From positions 1 to 33,728 of the forward strand of contig CAIYHO010000106.1 in the NCBI GenBank assembly GCA_903925955.1: a stretch of 33,728 nt of DNA, read 5' to 3'. Numbering within the stretch: position 1 is the first letter of the stretch; each line of letters opens with the position of its first letter. The DNA comes from an uncultured Chloroflexota bacterium (GTDB lineage Bacteria > Chloroflexota > Limnocylindria > Limnocylindrales > CSP1-4). The notes beneath the pieces are model-generated. The model was not told where the DNA came from. It saw nothing but the letters and a program-made list of their open reading frames with translations, and did not search any database. Positions 7,366 to 16,648 of the stretch are shown piece by piece. The translations under genes and the position numbers were made by a program.

Positions 7366-8928
7366 TCAGCGGCTGGCGTCCCAGGCAGCCAGCGCCTCGC
7401 GTGTCCGCTCTCGAGCCAGGTTCCACGACGGCCAGCCCGTGTCCCGCATCTCCGCCCGCAACGCGTAGTTCCGCTCCGCAAGCTGCGACTCCAAGGCCGC
7501 TCGGTCATCGGCCGAGAGTGTGGGCAGCGCGGCAATCGCCAACGGGACGGCCTCGTCACCCAGCCCGCCGAAGTAATCGAGGTCAAGCCCTGTCCAGCCA
7601 TCCGCGGGGACCAGCGCAGGGTTGGCTGCGCGGGCGAGGTTCTGTTCCGCAACAAAGGACTCAGGCCCGGCGACATTCATCCCGCCCAACGCAACCAGCG
7701 CCAACGCGGCCAACACGTGGAGCGTCCACTGAGTGCGGTTGCGGACCAGCAGCGCCACGGTTGCCACCACGGCCGCCGCCAGCCAGCCGATAGACACCAG
7801 CACCACAAACCGGAGTTCCGTCCAGCCATAGGCGTCTTGGTAGAGCCGCAGACGTGCGAGCGCCGAGGCGAGGATCACCAGCGTGAGCGCAAGCATCGCG
7901 ACCGAGGCGCCAAGCTGCGCCCGTGACCGCTGGCCAACCAGCCGATCCAGCCCCACCGCAATCGACACGGCGATAGCAGCGACGGCCACCAGCTCAAAGA
8001 ACCCGCGGCGTGCGTAGTCCGAATAGGTGAAGCCCGACGCTGCCAATGTGTCGCGGCCGCCAAACAGGTACGCCACCTGCAGGACGACGAAGGCAAGAAA
8101 CAGCATGTCCAGGACGACGAGGACGGTCGTCGCCTCCACCGTCTCAAGCAGCGCCCTCGGCACGGCTGGCCCCGTTGCAGCAGTTGGCCCCCAGCCCACC
8201 GTCTCCACGGGCTTGGTCATCCCCGTGAACGCAGGCAGCGCCGCGGCTCCCAGCGCCAACAGGCCCGCCACGCCCCAGGCCACAACCGCTGTGACGATCC
8301 CCTGTGCGGTCAGCGTCTCCAGATCAAGGGCGATGTGCCAATCCAGCAGCGAGGCGGCAATCCGGCCAAACACGGCATCGGCGGCCGAAAAAAGCGCGGT
8401 GAACAGCAGGACCAGCGGCAGCGCGATGATGAGCCCGCGGAGCACGGGCTTGGCGCGGGCGGGGATTGCCGGGAGGCGGCGGCCGGCCGGCGCATCTGGG
8501 TTAACCGGTGCCCGACGCACGGCTGCCGCAAGCACCGCGGCCACCCCGGCCATGGCCGCAAACATCGCGCCGAGGGCCCAGGCCGCCACCATGCTCACTG
8601 CGCCTCGGGTTACGCGAGCGCCGCCCAGCGCGGCGATGGCCGCCGTGATCAGCGTGGCCGAGACCAGCAGGTCCAGCATCACCAGCCACGGGTCCGTGCG
8701 GAGCGCGGTCATCGCCGCAAAGCCAATCGCTGCCGGCGCCATCCACGCGTCCGCGGGATCCATCCGCCGCAGCCCGGCCTCACCCGCTGCCGCCACAGCC
8801 GCAGCCGCCAGCGCCACCACCAGCAGCGGCATGTTCACGCCAAGCGCATTGCCCGGCAGCGTGATCGCCGCAAGCGCTCCCACGGCAATCGCAAGGGCAA
8901 GGATGCGGATGGCGTCGTGTCGGGTCAT
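7366..8928 (-). CDS. DUF4173-like (DUF4153-type) multi-pass membrane protein
   Basis: 520 residues from the ATG at 8928, chosen over the longer ORF because a GGAG ribosome binding site lies just upstream (GGAGACATCAATG). About a dozen hydrophobic segments run from residue 7 to ~430 (for example LIIALPLVLLFTALFSAADA and FVVLVSIGWLAAAVVATVAL). The core AYLFGGRDTLAASGFTYSDY, then ARRGFFELVAVA is characteristic of DUF4173/DUF4153 membrane proteins. The C-terminal ~100 residues are soluble and helical, with VPADGWTGLDLDYFGGLGDE. The biochemical function of the family is unknown. It is divergent from the DUF4349 lipoprotein, with a 170-bp shared upstream region. Confidence 0.85.
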   Translation of the reverse strand: MTRHDAIRILALAIAVGALAAITLPGNALGVNMPLLVVALAAAAVAAAGEAGLRRMDPADAWMAPAAIGFAAMTALRTDPWLVMLDLLVSATLITAAIAALGGARVTRGAVSMVAAWALGAMFAAMAGVAAVLAAAVRRAPVNPDAPAGRRLPAIPARAKPVLRGLIIALPLVLLFTALFSAADAVFGRIAASLLDWHIALDLETLTAQGIVTAVVAWGVAGLLALGAAALPAFTGMTKPVETVGWGPTAATGPAVPRALLETVEATTVLVVLDMLFLAFVVLQVAYLFGGRDTLAASGFTYSDYARRGFFELVAVAAIAVSIAVGLDRLVGQRSRAQLGASVAMLALTLVILASALARLRLYQDAYGWTELRFVVLVSIGWLAAAVVATVALLVRNRTQWTLHVLAALALVALGGMNVAGPESFVAEQNLARAANPALVPADGWTGLDLDYFGGLGDEAVPLAIAALPTLSADDRAALESQLAERNYALRAEMRDTGWPSWNLARERTREALAAWDASR

Positions 8929-9098
8929 TGATGTCTCCGTGTGGTAGCAGCGGTGCGGCCGCGCCATTGACGCATCGCCGACACGACCTGTGACCCTTCC
9001 CTCGGGGCCACGAAACTCGTAGGGTTGCACCGGCGTCCCAGTCTCGCCGCCGACACGCGGCGATCCGGCACCGACAGTGTGCCCCCGGAGGTGACGTC

Positions 9099-10019
9099 AT
9101 GTGGAGCCGCAGCAGGCGAGCCCCATCGCTCCCGATCCTTGCCGTTCTGGCCATGACCGTGCTTGTGGCCGCGTGCGGCAGCTGCGCATCGGCGCCGCGA
9201 GAGCCCAATGACGGTGCCTTCGCCGGTCCAACCGCGGCGCCCGCGCCCGGCACCGGCAGCGAAGCCGGCGCTTCTACCAGCCCCACCGGAGACACACTGC
9301 GGGTGGTCTACACGGGCTCGCTCCAGCTGGTTGTTGCGGACCTGCCCGTTGCCCTGGGCGCCGCCCGCGACAAGATCAACGCGGCTGGCGGCTATATCGG
9401 CGCCTCCCAAGAATCCAACGACTACGGCAAGCCGGTCGCCCAGATCACCTACCGCATCCCGTCCGAGCATTGGGACGCCGTGATCTCGGATCTGCGCGGC
9501 CTGGCAACCAAGGTTGTGGCCCAGCAGACACAAGCGCTCGAGGTGGGTGGCCAACTGGTTGACCTTGAGGCGCGGATCCGCAACCTGCGGGCAAGCGAGG
9601 CAGCGCTCCTTGAGATTGCCGCAAAGTCCGGCAAGGTCAGCGACCTTCTTGAGGTCCAGGCACAGCTCACCGAGGTGCGCGGCCAGATTGAGGTGCTGGA
9701 CGCCGAGCGTGCGCGACTGGCCGACCAGGTGAGCTACGGGACGCTCGTGGTGACCCTCGGTCTGGAGACCGTGGCAGTTCAGGAAACCGCCAAAGACTGG
9801 GATCCGGCCAAGGATGTCGATGCCGCCGCAGCCACGATGATCGAGATTGGCCAGGGCCTGGTGCGGTTTGCCATCTGGTTTGTGATCGTGCTGCTGCCGC
9901 TGCTGCTGGTGCTGGCCGTCATGGTGTTCCTGGCTCGCAAGGCCGGGCGCCGCTGGCTGCCGAAGCGGGAGCCGGCGGTTGCCGCCAAGCCGATTGAGGG
10001 CTGGACCGACCAGCGCTGA
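9099..10019 (+). CDS. DUF4349-domain lipoprotein
   Basis: 306 residues. A signal peptide ends in a lipobox (VLVAAC, Cys26), followed by a Ser/Thr/Pro/Ala-rich linker. The DUF4349 domain (~65-285) begins DTLRVVYTGSLQLVVADLP and includes a helical pair (~140-215; VDLEARIRNLRASEAALLEI) likely to form a coiled coil. It ends with a transmembrane segment (~264-286, IWFVIVLLPLLLVLAVMVFL) and a basic tail, as in other family members. GGAGG precedes the ATG by 6 nt. The function of DUF4349 is not known; the architecture suggests an envelope protein held at both ends. It is convergent with the malic enzyme gene, with a structured repeat between. Confidence 0.9.
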   Translation: MWSRSRRAPSLPILAVLAMTVLVAACGSCASAPREPNDGAFAGPTAAPAPGTGSEAGASTSPTGDTLRVVYTGSLQLVVADLPVALGAARDKINAAGGYIGASQESNDYGKPVAQITYRIPSEHWDAVISDLRGLATKVVAQQTQALEVGGQLVDLEARIRNLRASEAALLEIAAKSGKVSDLLEVQAQLTEVRGQIEVLDAERARLADQVSYGTLVVTLGLETVAVQETAKDWDPAKDVDAAAATMIEIGQGLVRFAIWFVIVLLPLLLVLAVMVFLARKAGRRWLPKREPAVAAKPIEGWTDQR

Positions 10020-10060
10020 GGCACACGCCCCTGCGGCGGGCCGCTCCCGGGTGGGCCCTT

Positions 10061-10171
10061 GACCCACGCCTGACTCAGGACACAACCCGGCACACACGGT
10101 TCGGACCCCGGGACGCGGTTTCGGGGTCCGGACTCTGCACGATGCACGCCCCGGTGAGTCTGAGCTGGGTC
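10061..10171 (+). repeat. Palindromic repeat family, copy 1 (GACCCA subfamily, 111 bp)
   Basis: The outer arms are GACCCACGCCTGACTCAGG at the left and GGTGAGTCTGAGCTGGGTC at the right, partly complementary with perfect GACCCA/TGGGTC ends. Inside is a strong hairpin, CGGACCCCG (10102-10110) pairing perfectly with CGGGGTCCG (10122-10130), then CTCTGCACG. It is homologous in order and spacing to copies at 21930, 30956 and 31999. It sits between convergent genes and may end transcription from both sides. Confidence 0.75.
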
Positions 10172-10264
10172 GCGGACGTGCATCCCGCACCGACACGGCG
10201 GCGCGGTCACGGGCGCGGGCGCCGCGGCGCGGGCGCTGCGGCGCCGCGGCGCTGATTGGCCGCG

Positions 10265-12022
10265 CTACACGGCCTCGTACGGCACGTAGTTTGGCCGCCA
10301 CATCGCAGCAACCACGGCCGGCGGGATGGCCTCCGGGGCAAACCGCCGCCCCACGCCAAGCTGGCCCAGATGCGCCACCCCGGCAATCGCAATCTCGCGC
10401 GCCACAACCCGCAGGTCGCTGATGGGCGGAAACAGCTGGCCCTCCGCGAGGATCTCCGTTGACGCAAGCTCGGCAAGACGCCGGGCCGCCACCAAGAAGG
10501 CCGTCTCGGGCAGGGTCCGCGCCTCGGACACAATTGCGGCCAGCCCCATGCCCGGGAAGACGTAGGCGTTGTTCGCCTGCGGCACGCGCCGGAGCACGCC
10601 ACCCACTTCAACAGGCGGGAACGGGCTGCCGGTGGCCACGATGGCGCGGCCGTCGGTCCAGGCCATGACGTCCGCGGGCTTGGCCTCTGTGTTGGCCGTG
10701 GGGTTTGAGAGCGGCAGGATGATCGGCCGGTCTGCGGTTGCCGCCATCGTGCGGACAACCTCCTCGGTGAACATGCCGCCGTGCGCCGTGGTGCCCAGCA
10801 GGATGTTGGGCTTGAAGGCGGCAACCACCTCAACAAGGTCGTGCGGGCCGTCCGGAGACAGGCCATACCCGGCCACCACATCGGGCGGCAGCGCACACTC
10901 GGTCTTGTCGTCCTCAAGGCCTGGGCGACCCTGCACCAGGAGCCCGTGCGAGTCCAGCACGGCCATCGAGTTGCGCGCCTGCTCGGGTGTCATGCCGTCT
11001 TCGATCATCGCCAGACGCAGCAGCCGCGCGATGCCGGTCCCCGCCGCCCCGGCCCCGGCCAAGACAATCCGCGCGTCGCCGAGCGTGTGCCCCGTGGAGC
11101 GCAGGGCTGAGAGGATCACGGCAACCGAGATGGCGGCCGTCCCCTGGATGTCGTCGTTGAACGAGCAGATCCAGTTGCGATAGCGCTCAAGCAGGCGGAT
11201 GGCGTTGTGCTGCTTGAAATCCTCCCACTGGAGGACGGCCCGCGGATGGACTTCGCGGACGCCGGCGACAAAGGCCTCAACAACCTCGTCATAGGCAGCG
11301 CCGCGCAGACGCGGACGACGCCAGCCCACATAGAGCGGGTCTCCCAACAGTTCGGCCCGGTCCGTGCCGACGTCCAGGGAGACGGGCAGCGTGTTGGCCG
11401 GGTGGACGCCCGCAGCGGCCGAGTAGATGGCGAGCTTCCCAACCGGAATGCCCATGCCGCCGGCACCCTGATCGCCCAGGCCCAGGATCCGCTCGTTGTC
11501 GGTGACCACAATCAGCCGGATCTCGTCGCGCGCGGCGTTCCGCAAGATCTCGGGCACGCGATCCACGTCGTCGGGCGTGATCCATACGCCACGCGGCCGC
11601 CGATAGTGGTGGCTGAACTCCTGGCACGCCCGACCCACGGTGGGCGTGTAGACGATGGGCAAGAGCTCCTCAAGATGCTCCAGCAGCACGCGGTGGAACA
11701 GCGTCTCGTTGCGGTCCTGCAGCGCGGCTAGCCCGATGTAGCGCTCAAGATCGTCGCCCTTGCGCCGGACATGCTCCAGTTCCAGGCTGACCTGCGTCTC
11801 GATGTCCACGACACGCGGCGGCAGCAGCCCGCGGAGACCCAGCGCCTCGCGCTCCGAGTCGCTGAACGCGGCGTCCTTGTTGAGCACGCGGTCCGCGAGG
11901 AGCGCCATGCCCCGCAGGGCCACGGGCGCCGACCCGCTGCTGCCGCGGATGGTGTCAAGGACACGGCGGGCGGCCGAGGCCGGGTGGCCGGCGCGTTGGC
12001 CATGGGCGATGTCGAGGGTCAT
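10265..12022 (-). CDS. maeA: NAD-dependent malic enzyme
   Basis: 585 residues from the ATG at 12022, which has CGGAG upstream; the 46-residue ORF extension is Pro/Ser-rich and unlike the family. It oxidatively decarboxylates malate to pyruvate. Seen in sequence: PIVYTPTVGRACQEFSHHYR (substrate-site region), ITDNERILGLGDQGAGGMGI-like segment reading VTDNERILGLGDQGAGGMGI, the metal-binding region SFNDDIQGTAAISVAVILSA, and the Rossmann motif ARIVLAGAGAAGTGIARLL. Length and motifs fit the large MaeA/SfcA class rather than the short ~400-residue class. The universal stress protein gene lies 82 nt upstream on the same strand and may be co-transcribed. Confidence 0.95.
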   Translation of the reverse strand: MTLDIAHGQRAGHPASAARRVLDTIRGSSGSAPVALRGMALLADRVLNKDAAFSDSEREALGLRGLLPPRVVDIETQVSLELEHVRRKGDDLERYIGLAALQDRNETLFHRVLLEHLEELLPIVYTPTVGRACQEFSHHYRRPRGVWITPDDVDRVPEILRNAARDEIRLIVVTDNERILGLGDQGAGGMGIPVGKLAIYSAAAGVHPANTLPVSLDVGTDRAELLGDPLYVGWRRPRLRGAAYDEVVEAFVAGVREVHPRAVLQWEDFKQHNAIRLLERYRNWICSFNDDIQGTAAISVAVILSALRSTGHTLGDARIVLAGAGAAGTGIARLLRLAMIEDGMTPEQARNSMAVLDSHGLLVQGRPGLEDDKTECALPPDVVAGYGLSPDGPHDLVEVVAAFKPNILLGTTAHGGMFTEEVVRTMAATADRPIILPLSNPTANTEAKPADVMAWTDGRAIVATGSPFPPVEVGGVLRRVPQANNAYVFPGMGLAAIVSEARTLPETAFLVAARRLAELASTEILAEGQLFPPISDLRVVAREIAIAGVAHLGQLGVGRRFAPEAIPPAVVAAMWRPNYVPYEAV

Positions 12023-12104
12023 GCGGGTGGACTCCGGTGGAACAACCGGCAGCCCCCGCGGGTCGCGGGGGCTGCTGGGATGGCTTGGCGGGAAGTGGGA
12101 TCGC

Positions 12105-12506
12105 CTACCGGGCGACGACAACGGTGGCGTGGGCGTTGACTGCGACGTGCTCCGAGACACTGCCCTGAAGGGTACGGGCGACGGAGCCCAAACCGCGGGA
12201 CCCGATCACGATGGTGTCGTAGCCGCGCTCGTCGGCGATGCGCTCGATGACCTTTGCGGGGTCCCCGCCGGGCTCGATGAGGTCGGCCTCGATGCCGGCG
12301 TCGTGGAGCAGCTTGCGGGCCTCGATCAGCTCCTCGGCATGGACCGTGCGGTCATCCCACGGATCGATGGGCACGCGGCCCGGGTGCACGGGGACAACGC
12401 TGATGACGCCGACATGGGCGCCAGTCTTGGTGGCCAACTCGATGGTCATGTCCAGAGCCCGCTTGGCGGGCTCGCCGCCGTCGTAGGCGAGCAGGATCTT
12501 CTGCAT
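12105..12506 (-). CDS. Universal stress protein (ATP-binding UspA type)
   Basis: 133 residues starting MQKILLAYDGGEPAKRALD, with an AGAGGAG ribosome binding site upstream; the longer ORF is not supported. The C-terminal half has the ATP-binding pattern G-x2-G-x9-G-S, seen as GSRGLGSVARTLQGS, so this belongs to the nucleotide-binding subclass. Members are dimeric cytosolic proteins that help survival under starvation or respiratory stress. The neighbouring malic enzyme suggests joint expression under altered carbon or energy supply, which is inference. It is divergent from the response regulator. Confidence 0.95.
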   Translation of the reverse strand: MQKILLAYDGGEPAKRALDMTIELATKTGAHVGVISVVPVHPGRVPIDPWDDRTVHAEELIEARKLLHDAGIEADLIEPGGDPAKVIERIADERGYDTIVIGSRGLGSVARTLQGSVSEHVAVNAHATVVVAR

Positions 12507-12687
12507 GGTCGGCTCCTCTCGGGCGCCTGCGACGCCGCGCGGGCAGGCTCGACGCCCGTTTCTGATGGCAGGAGCATGGCCCCCCGCCACGCAAAGGCCA
12601 ACTGCCCGGGGACACGGTGGGCGGGGCCAATGGGCACGAAGACGCTGTGACGCCCTCGCGGCCGGTGTGCGGTGCCGGTGTGCGGTG

Positions 12688-12702
12688 TAGGATCGGCGAG
12701 CC
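12688..12702 (+). promoter_or_regulatory. -10-like box before the response regulator
   Basis: TAGGAT (12688-12693) lies 9 nt before the GTG start. No clear ribosome binding site is visible, so the transcript may be leaderless or have a very short leader. A tandem GGTGCCGGTGTGCGGTGT-type stretch precedes it. Confidence 0.35.
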
Positions 12703-13401
12703 GTGGCAGCCACCATTCTGATCGTCGAAGACGAGTTCGCCGTCGCCCGTGGGATCGAGTACGCCCTCCAGCAGGAGGGTTATGAGGTCACGGTTGCGCG
12801 ATCCGGCGAAGAGGGCCTTGAGTTCGCCACCGCCCAGGCGCCGGACCTCGTGCTGCTGGACGTGCGCCTCCCCGGCATCGATGGCTTTGAGGTGCTGCGC
12901 CGATTGCGCGCCGCAGGCTCCAAGGCGCCGGTGCTGTTCCTCACGGCACGGGGCGACGAGTTTGACAAGGTAGTGGGGCTGGAACTGGGCGCCGACGACT
13001 ACGTCACCAAGCCCTTCGCCCTGCGCGAACTCATGAGCCGCATCCGGGCGCTGTTGCGCCGGGCGTACGGTGACCTCGCAAATGCCGCGGGCGGCCGCGT
13101 CATCCGCCATGGCGACCTTGTCATCGACCTTGAGCGTCGTCGCGTTCAGCGGGGCAATCGACGGCTGGGCCTCACCGCCACCGAGTTTGAGATCCTGCGC
13201 CACTTGGCCAGCCGCCCGGGACGCGTGTTCAGCCGGCGTGAACTTCTGGAGCTGCTGCGCGACTACGAGGCGCTGGACCAGGACGAGAAGACCATCAACG
13301 TCCACGTGAGCCACCTGCGCGAGAAGATCGAGGACGACCCGTCAGATCCGCGGTTCGTGCTGACGGTGCGTGGGGCCGGCTACCAGTTCGCCGAGCGCTA
13401 G
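12703..13401 (+). CDS. OmpR-family response regulator
   Basis: 232 residues with a GTG start. The receiver domain (1-118) has the acidic pair E9/D10, phosphoacceptor D53 (LVLLDVRLPGIDGF), T81 and K103 (YVTKPFALREL). The winged-helix DNA-binding domain (~130-230) includes LTATEFEILRHLASRPGRVF and the terminal FVLTVRGAGYQFAE. It is the output half of the two-component system with the histidine kinase that starts one base after its stop. Targets are unknown; the HtrA gene downstream is a plausible one. Confidence 0.96.
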   Translation: MAATILIVEDEFAVARGIEYALQQEGYEVTVARSGEEGLEFATAQAPDLVLLDVRLPGIDGFEVLRRLRAAGSKAPVLFLTARGDEFDKVVGLELGADDYVTKPFALRELMSRIRALLRRAYGDLANAAGGRVIRHGDLVIDLERRRVQRGNRRLGLTATEFEILRHLASRPGRVFSRRELLELLRDYEALDQDEKTINVHVSHLREKIEDDPSDPRFVLTVRGAGYQFAER

Positions 13402-13402
13402 C

Positions 13403-15118
13403 GTGGACGAGCCGGCCGACACCGGCGGGGCGCGGACTGCTGAAACCCGGGGGCAGGAGCCGCGCCGCTGGGAGGTGCACCCGCCGCGACCCAGCGTCCC
13501 GCGCTCGTTTCAGAACCGGCTCACCATCGCGTTCCTGGGGATTGTCGCGCTGACGCTGGCGCTGGTTGCCCCGGTGGTGGTCAACCGCCTTGACGACTTC
13601 TTCCGCCAACAGGAGCAGCAGGCGCTGCAGGCGCATGCCGAGGCGACGGCGGCCATCCTTGAGCGCTTCATCGTGGACACGGTGGGCACCAAGGCCGTTG
13701 TGGCGGAGATGAACGGCAAGCTAGAGCTCAACCCGGCCGTGAAGTCGCTGCTCACGACGGACCGGCTGCTGGACCTTGCCGCCAACACCCTTGCCCTGGC
13801 CGATCTGACGGTGGAGTTTGGCGCGGCACGTCTGGACACGGACGGCGTGCTGGTGGTGAACCCCGATCCCGGCCTCACGTTTGTCACGCTGCTCACGGCA
13901 ACGGCCACGCTTGACCAGCGCCGCGACCCGGTGATCACCCCGGCCCACGCAACCGTCGCGCGGACCAACATGGCGCGTGACTGGGGCATGGAGGTCACGC
14001 TGTCGAACCCCTACACCAGCCGCGCCAGAACGCTCGCGGCCATCACCGGGCTGCTGCTTGCGATGGCGATGGCCGCCATGCTGATCGCCGTGATCGCCGC
14101 CAGCCTGATCGCGCACCGGTTTGCGCAGCCGATCATCCGCCTCACAGACGCGTCGCGCCGTCTGGCCGAGGGCAACCTTGCGTCGCGTGTCGCCACCGAG
14201 GACGGCACGGGCACCCTCGAGGTCCAAGTCCTCGCTGAGCAGTGGAACACGATGGCGGCACGTCTTGAGGAGAGCGTCGGGATCATCCGCCGAGACCGCG
14301 ACCTCAGCCGTGACTTCCTCGCTGACGTCAGCCACGAGCTGCGCACGCCCATTGCCGCCACCCGGACCTTCATCGAGTTGCTCCAGGGGCCAGCCGGGCT
14401 GGACCCTGCCGCGCGGACCGAGTTCCTCGATGCCTCGGCCGTCCAGCTTGACCGGCTCGACTGGCTGGCCCAGAACCTGCTGGAGCTCTCGAAGCTGGAT
14501 TCCGGGCTGGTGCTGTTGGACCTGCGCCCGGACGATGTCCGCGGAACAGTGGAGTCTGCGGTGGAACAGCAGCGGACCATGGCCGAGCGCAAGGGGATCG
14601 CGCTCTCGGTCACACTCCCCGACCGGCCGCTGCGGATCAGCCACGACTCACCGCGGCTTGGCCAGGTTGTGGGCAACCTTGTCGGCAACGCCATCAAGTT
14701 CACGCCCCGCGGCGGCGAGGTGCACGTTTCCGCCAAGCGCGAGGCGGACGGCGGCGTGCGGATTGAAGTGGCCGACAGCGGCGCGGGCATCCACCCGGCC
14801 GAGCTGCCGCGGATCTTCGAGCGGTTCTACCGCGGCTCTGCGGCAAACGAGGCGCGCGGTACCGGTTCTGGACTTGGGCTTGCAATCGTGAAGTCCATCG
14901 TGGACATGCACCACGGGACCATTTCGGTGGAGAGCCGCGTGGGCCACGGGACACGGTTCACGGTGGTGCTTCCGCGGGACCCCGGCGAGATGGCATCAGC
15001 GGATCCTCCGGCGCGCCGACAGCGGCGCCGCAAGCCGCCGACAACGGGATCGGGTGTGAAGGTGGATGATTCTTCACCGACTCTCTCATCCGCGCGCAAT
15101 GGCGCTCCGTCACCCTAG
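13403..15118 (+). CDS. Membrane sensor histidine kinase
   Basis: 571 residues from a GTG one base after the regulator stop; the ORF track start at 13370 lies inside the upstream gene. TM1 (~38-60) and TM2 (~211-236) enclose a ~150-residue extracytoplasmic sensor region, followed by HAMP (~237-290). The HisKA motif is DVSHELRTPIAATRTF with phosphorylated H311. The ATPase domain has the N box (NLVGNAIKFTPRG, N429), G1 (DSGAGI, D458) and G2 (GTGSGLGLAIVKSI). The last ~45 residues are a basic and Ser-rich tail beyond the kinase core. The stimulus is unknown. It forms an operon with the upstream regulator and probably the HtrA gene. Confidence 0.95.
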   Translation: MDEPADTGGARTAETRGQEPRRWEVHPPRPSVPRSFQNRLTIAFLGIVALTLALVAPVVVNRLDDFFRQQEQQALQAHAEATAAILERFIVDTVGTKAVVAEMNGKLELNPAVKSLLTTDRLLDLAANTLALADLTVEFGAARLDTDGVLVVNPDPGLTFVTLLTATATLDQRRDPVITPAHATVARTNMARDWGMEVTLSNPYTSRARTLAAITGLLLAMAMAAMLIAVIAASLIAHRFAQPIIRLTDASRRLAEGNLASRVATEDGTGTLEVQVLAEQWNTMAARLEESVGIIRRDRDLSRDFLADVSHELRTPIAATRTFIELLQGPAGLDPAARTEFLDASAVQLDRLDWLAQNLLELSKLDSGLVLLDLRPDDVRGTVESAVEQQRTMAERKGIALSVTLPDRPLRISHDSPRLGQVVGNLVGNAIKFTPRGGEVHVSAKREADGGVRIEVADSGAGIHPAELPRIFERFYRGSAANEARGTGSGLGLAIVKSIVDMHHGTISVESRVGHGTRFTVVLPRDPGEMASADPPARRQRRRKPPTTGSGVKVDDSSPTLSSARNGAPSP

Positions 15119-15178
15119 ACACCATCAGATCAGCATTCGACCGCCCTGCGGTCTCCCCCGTGCACGAGCAGCCGAGAT

Positions 15179-16591
15179 ATGACCCAAGACTCCCAGCCTG
15201 ATCCGCTTGACGAGACCCAGCCAATTGAGCCCGCGGCGGCGGACGTTGGCAGGTACGCACCCACTCCGGAGCCGCGACCCGACACGCGCTGGGCGTGGGC
15301 GTCGGCGGCCAGCCAAACGCCTACGCCGTGGGCATCGGCCGCAACGGCCACGGGTGCCGCATCGGTTGGAGATGTCCCTCCGCCACCGGAAGCCACACCC
15401 GCGGGCGGTTTCGGTGGCTCCAGCGTGCCGCCGCCATCGCCCGTCACGCCCGCGCCCAGCCCTCGGCGCCAAGGCGGAGCCGGCATTGGCGCGGTTGTCG
15501 CCGCGTCGCTGCTCTCGGCTGTGCTCGCGTCCAGCGGCACCGTGTTCGTGCTGCGCCAGACCGGCGCCTTCACCGGACCCGCCACGTCAGCCCCGCAGGC
15601 AAACCCGTCGGCTGGGACCGGCAATCCCGTGTCCATCAATGAGTCGTCGGCAGTGATCGCGGCGGCGGCGGCGACCAGCCCCGCGGTTGTCAAGCTCACC
15701 GTCACCGCCCAGGGCACCGATCCGTTTGGCACCGGGCAGTCCGAAGGCGTGGGCTCAGGCGTGCTCTATGAGGCAACGGGCTGGATCCTCACCAACAAGC
15801 ACGTCGTCAACGGCGCCACCAAGATCGTTGTGGAGCTGAAGGACGGCCGAACCTTTGACGGCCGCGTCTACGGCATCGATACCTACACAGACCTTGCCAT
15901 CGTAAAGATCGACGCCACGGGGCTGCCGGTTGCGGCCCTGGGCAAGTCAGACGATCTCAAGGTGGGCCAGCTGGTGATTGCCATCGGCAGCCCGCTGGGC
16001 ACCTACTCGTTCTCGGTGACAAGCGGGATCGTGTCGGCCAAGGGCCGCGAGCTCACCGAGGGCACCGCCCGGATCACCAACCTGATCCAGACTGACGCCG
16101 CCATCAACCCGGGCAACTCCGGTGGTCCGCTGGTGGACGCGGCGGGCAACGTGGTGGGGATCAACACGGCGGTTGCCACGGACTCGTCCGGGATTGGCTT
16201 CGCCATCCCCATCGACATCGCACGGCCAATCATGAACCAGGCGCTCAAGGGCGAAACGCTGGCGCGGCCCTACATCGGCGTCCGGTACAACACCATCACG
16301 CTGCAGCTCAAGACGGCGCTGGGCCTGTCCGTGGACAACGGCGCGCTCATCGGCAGCGGCGACGGCACCGGCAACGGCGTCACCGCTGGGGGCCCGGCCG
16401 ACAAGGCGGGGCTCAAGGACGGCGACATCCTCCTGGCAATCAACGGCGCCCAGCTCAACCAGGAGCACCCGCTTGACGCGATGCTGGTCCAGCACGCGCC
16501 CAACGAGGTGGTCACGCTGGACGTTCTGCGCGCTGGCGCCACCATCAAGGTGCAGCTGACCCTCGGGGTCAGGCCAACAAACCTGCAGTAG
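15179..16591 (+). CDS. htrA: HtrA/DegP-like serine protease with PDZ domain
   Basis: 470 residues. A ~100-residue Pro/Ala-rich cytoplasmic N-terminus precedes one transmembrane segment (~101-125), as in HtrA proteins of Gram-positive bacteria. The trypsin-like domain has H208 (TNKHVVNG), D238 (YTDLAIVKI) and S314 (NPGNSGGPLVD), a complete triad. One PDZ domain (~365-465) carries GGPADKAGLKDGDILLAING. The protein would act on the outer face of the membrane, degrading misfolded proteins. It follows the two-component system by 60 nt, consistent with envelope-stress control. It is convergent with folB. Confidence 0.95.
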   Translation: MTQDSQPDPLDETQPIEPAAADVGRYAPTPEPRPDTRWAWASAASQTPTPWASAATATGAASVGDVPPPPEATPAGGFGGSSVPPPSPVTPAPSPRRQGGAGIGAVVAASLLSAVLASSGTVFVLRQTGAFTGPATSAPQANPSAGTGNPVSINESSAVIAAAAATSPAVVKLTVTAQGTDPFGTGQSEGVGSGVLYEATGWILTNKHVVNGATKIVVELKDGRTFDGRVYGIDTYTDLAIVKIDATGLPVAALGKSDDLKVGQLVIAIGSPLGTYSFSVTSGIVSAKGRELTEGTARITNLIQTDAAINPGNSGGPLVDAAGNVVGINTAVATDSSGIGFAIPIDIARPIMNQALKGETLARPYIGVRYNTITLQLKTALGLSVDNGALIGSGDGTGNGVTAGGPADKAGLKDGDILLAINGAQLNQEHPLDAMLVQHAPNEVVTLDVLRAGATIKVQLTLGVRPTNLQ

Positions 16592-16648
16592 CGCGCGGGT
16601 CTGATGCCGCTGCGGCGGCTCGCTGCGGTCGCTGTTGTTGCGGCCGCG

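Noticed and set aside
8925-10301. 458-residue minus-strand ORF across the DUF4349 gene
   Set aside because: It is antisense to a clear lipoprotein gene with signal peptide and ribosome binding site, and its translation is Arg/Gly/Ala-rich without domain pattern: a high-GC shadow.
16592-16648. Intrinsic terminator between htrA and folB
   Set aside because: GCCGC/GCGGC stretches can pair, but the stem is irregular and there is no T-run; not convincing enough to annotate.
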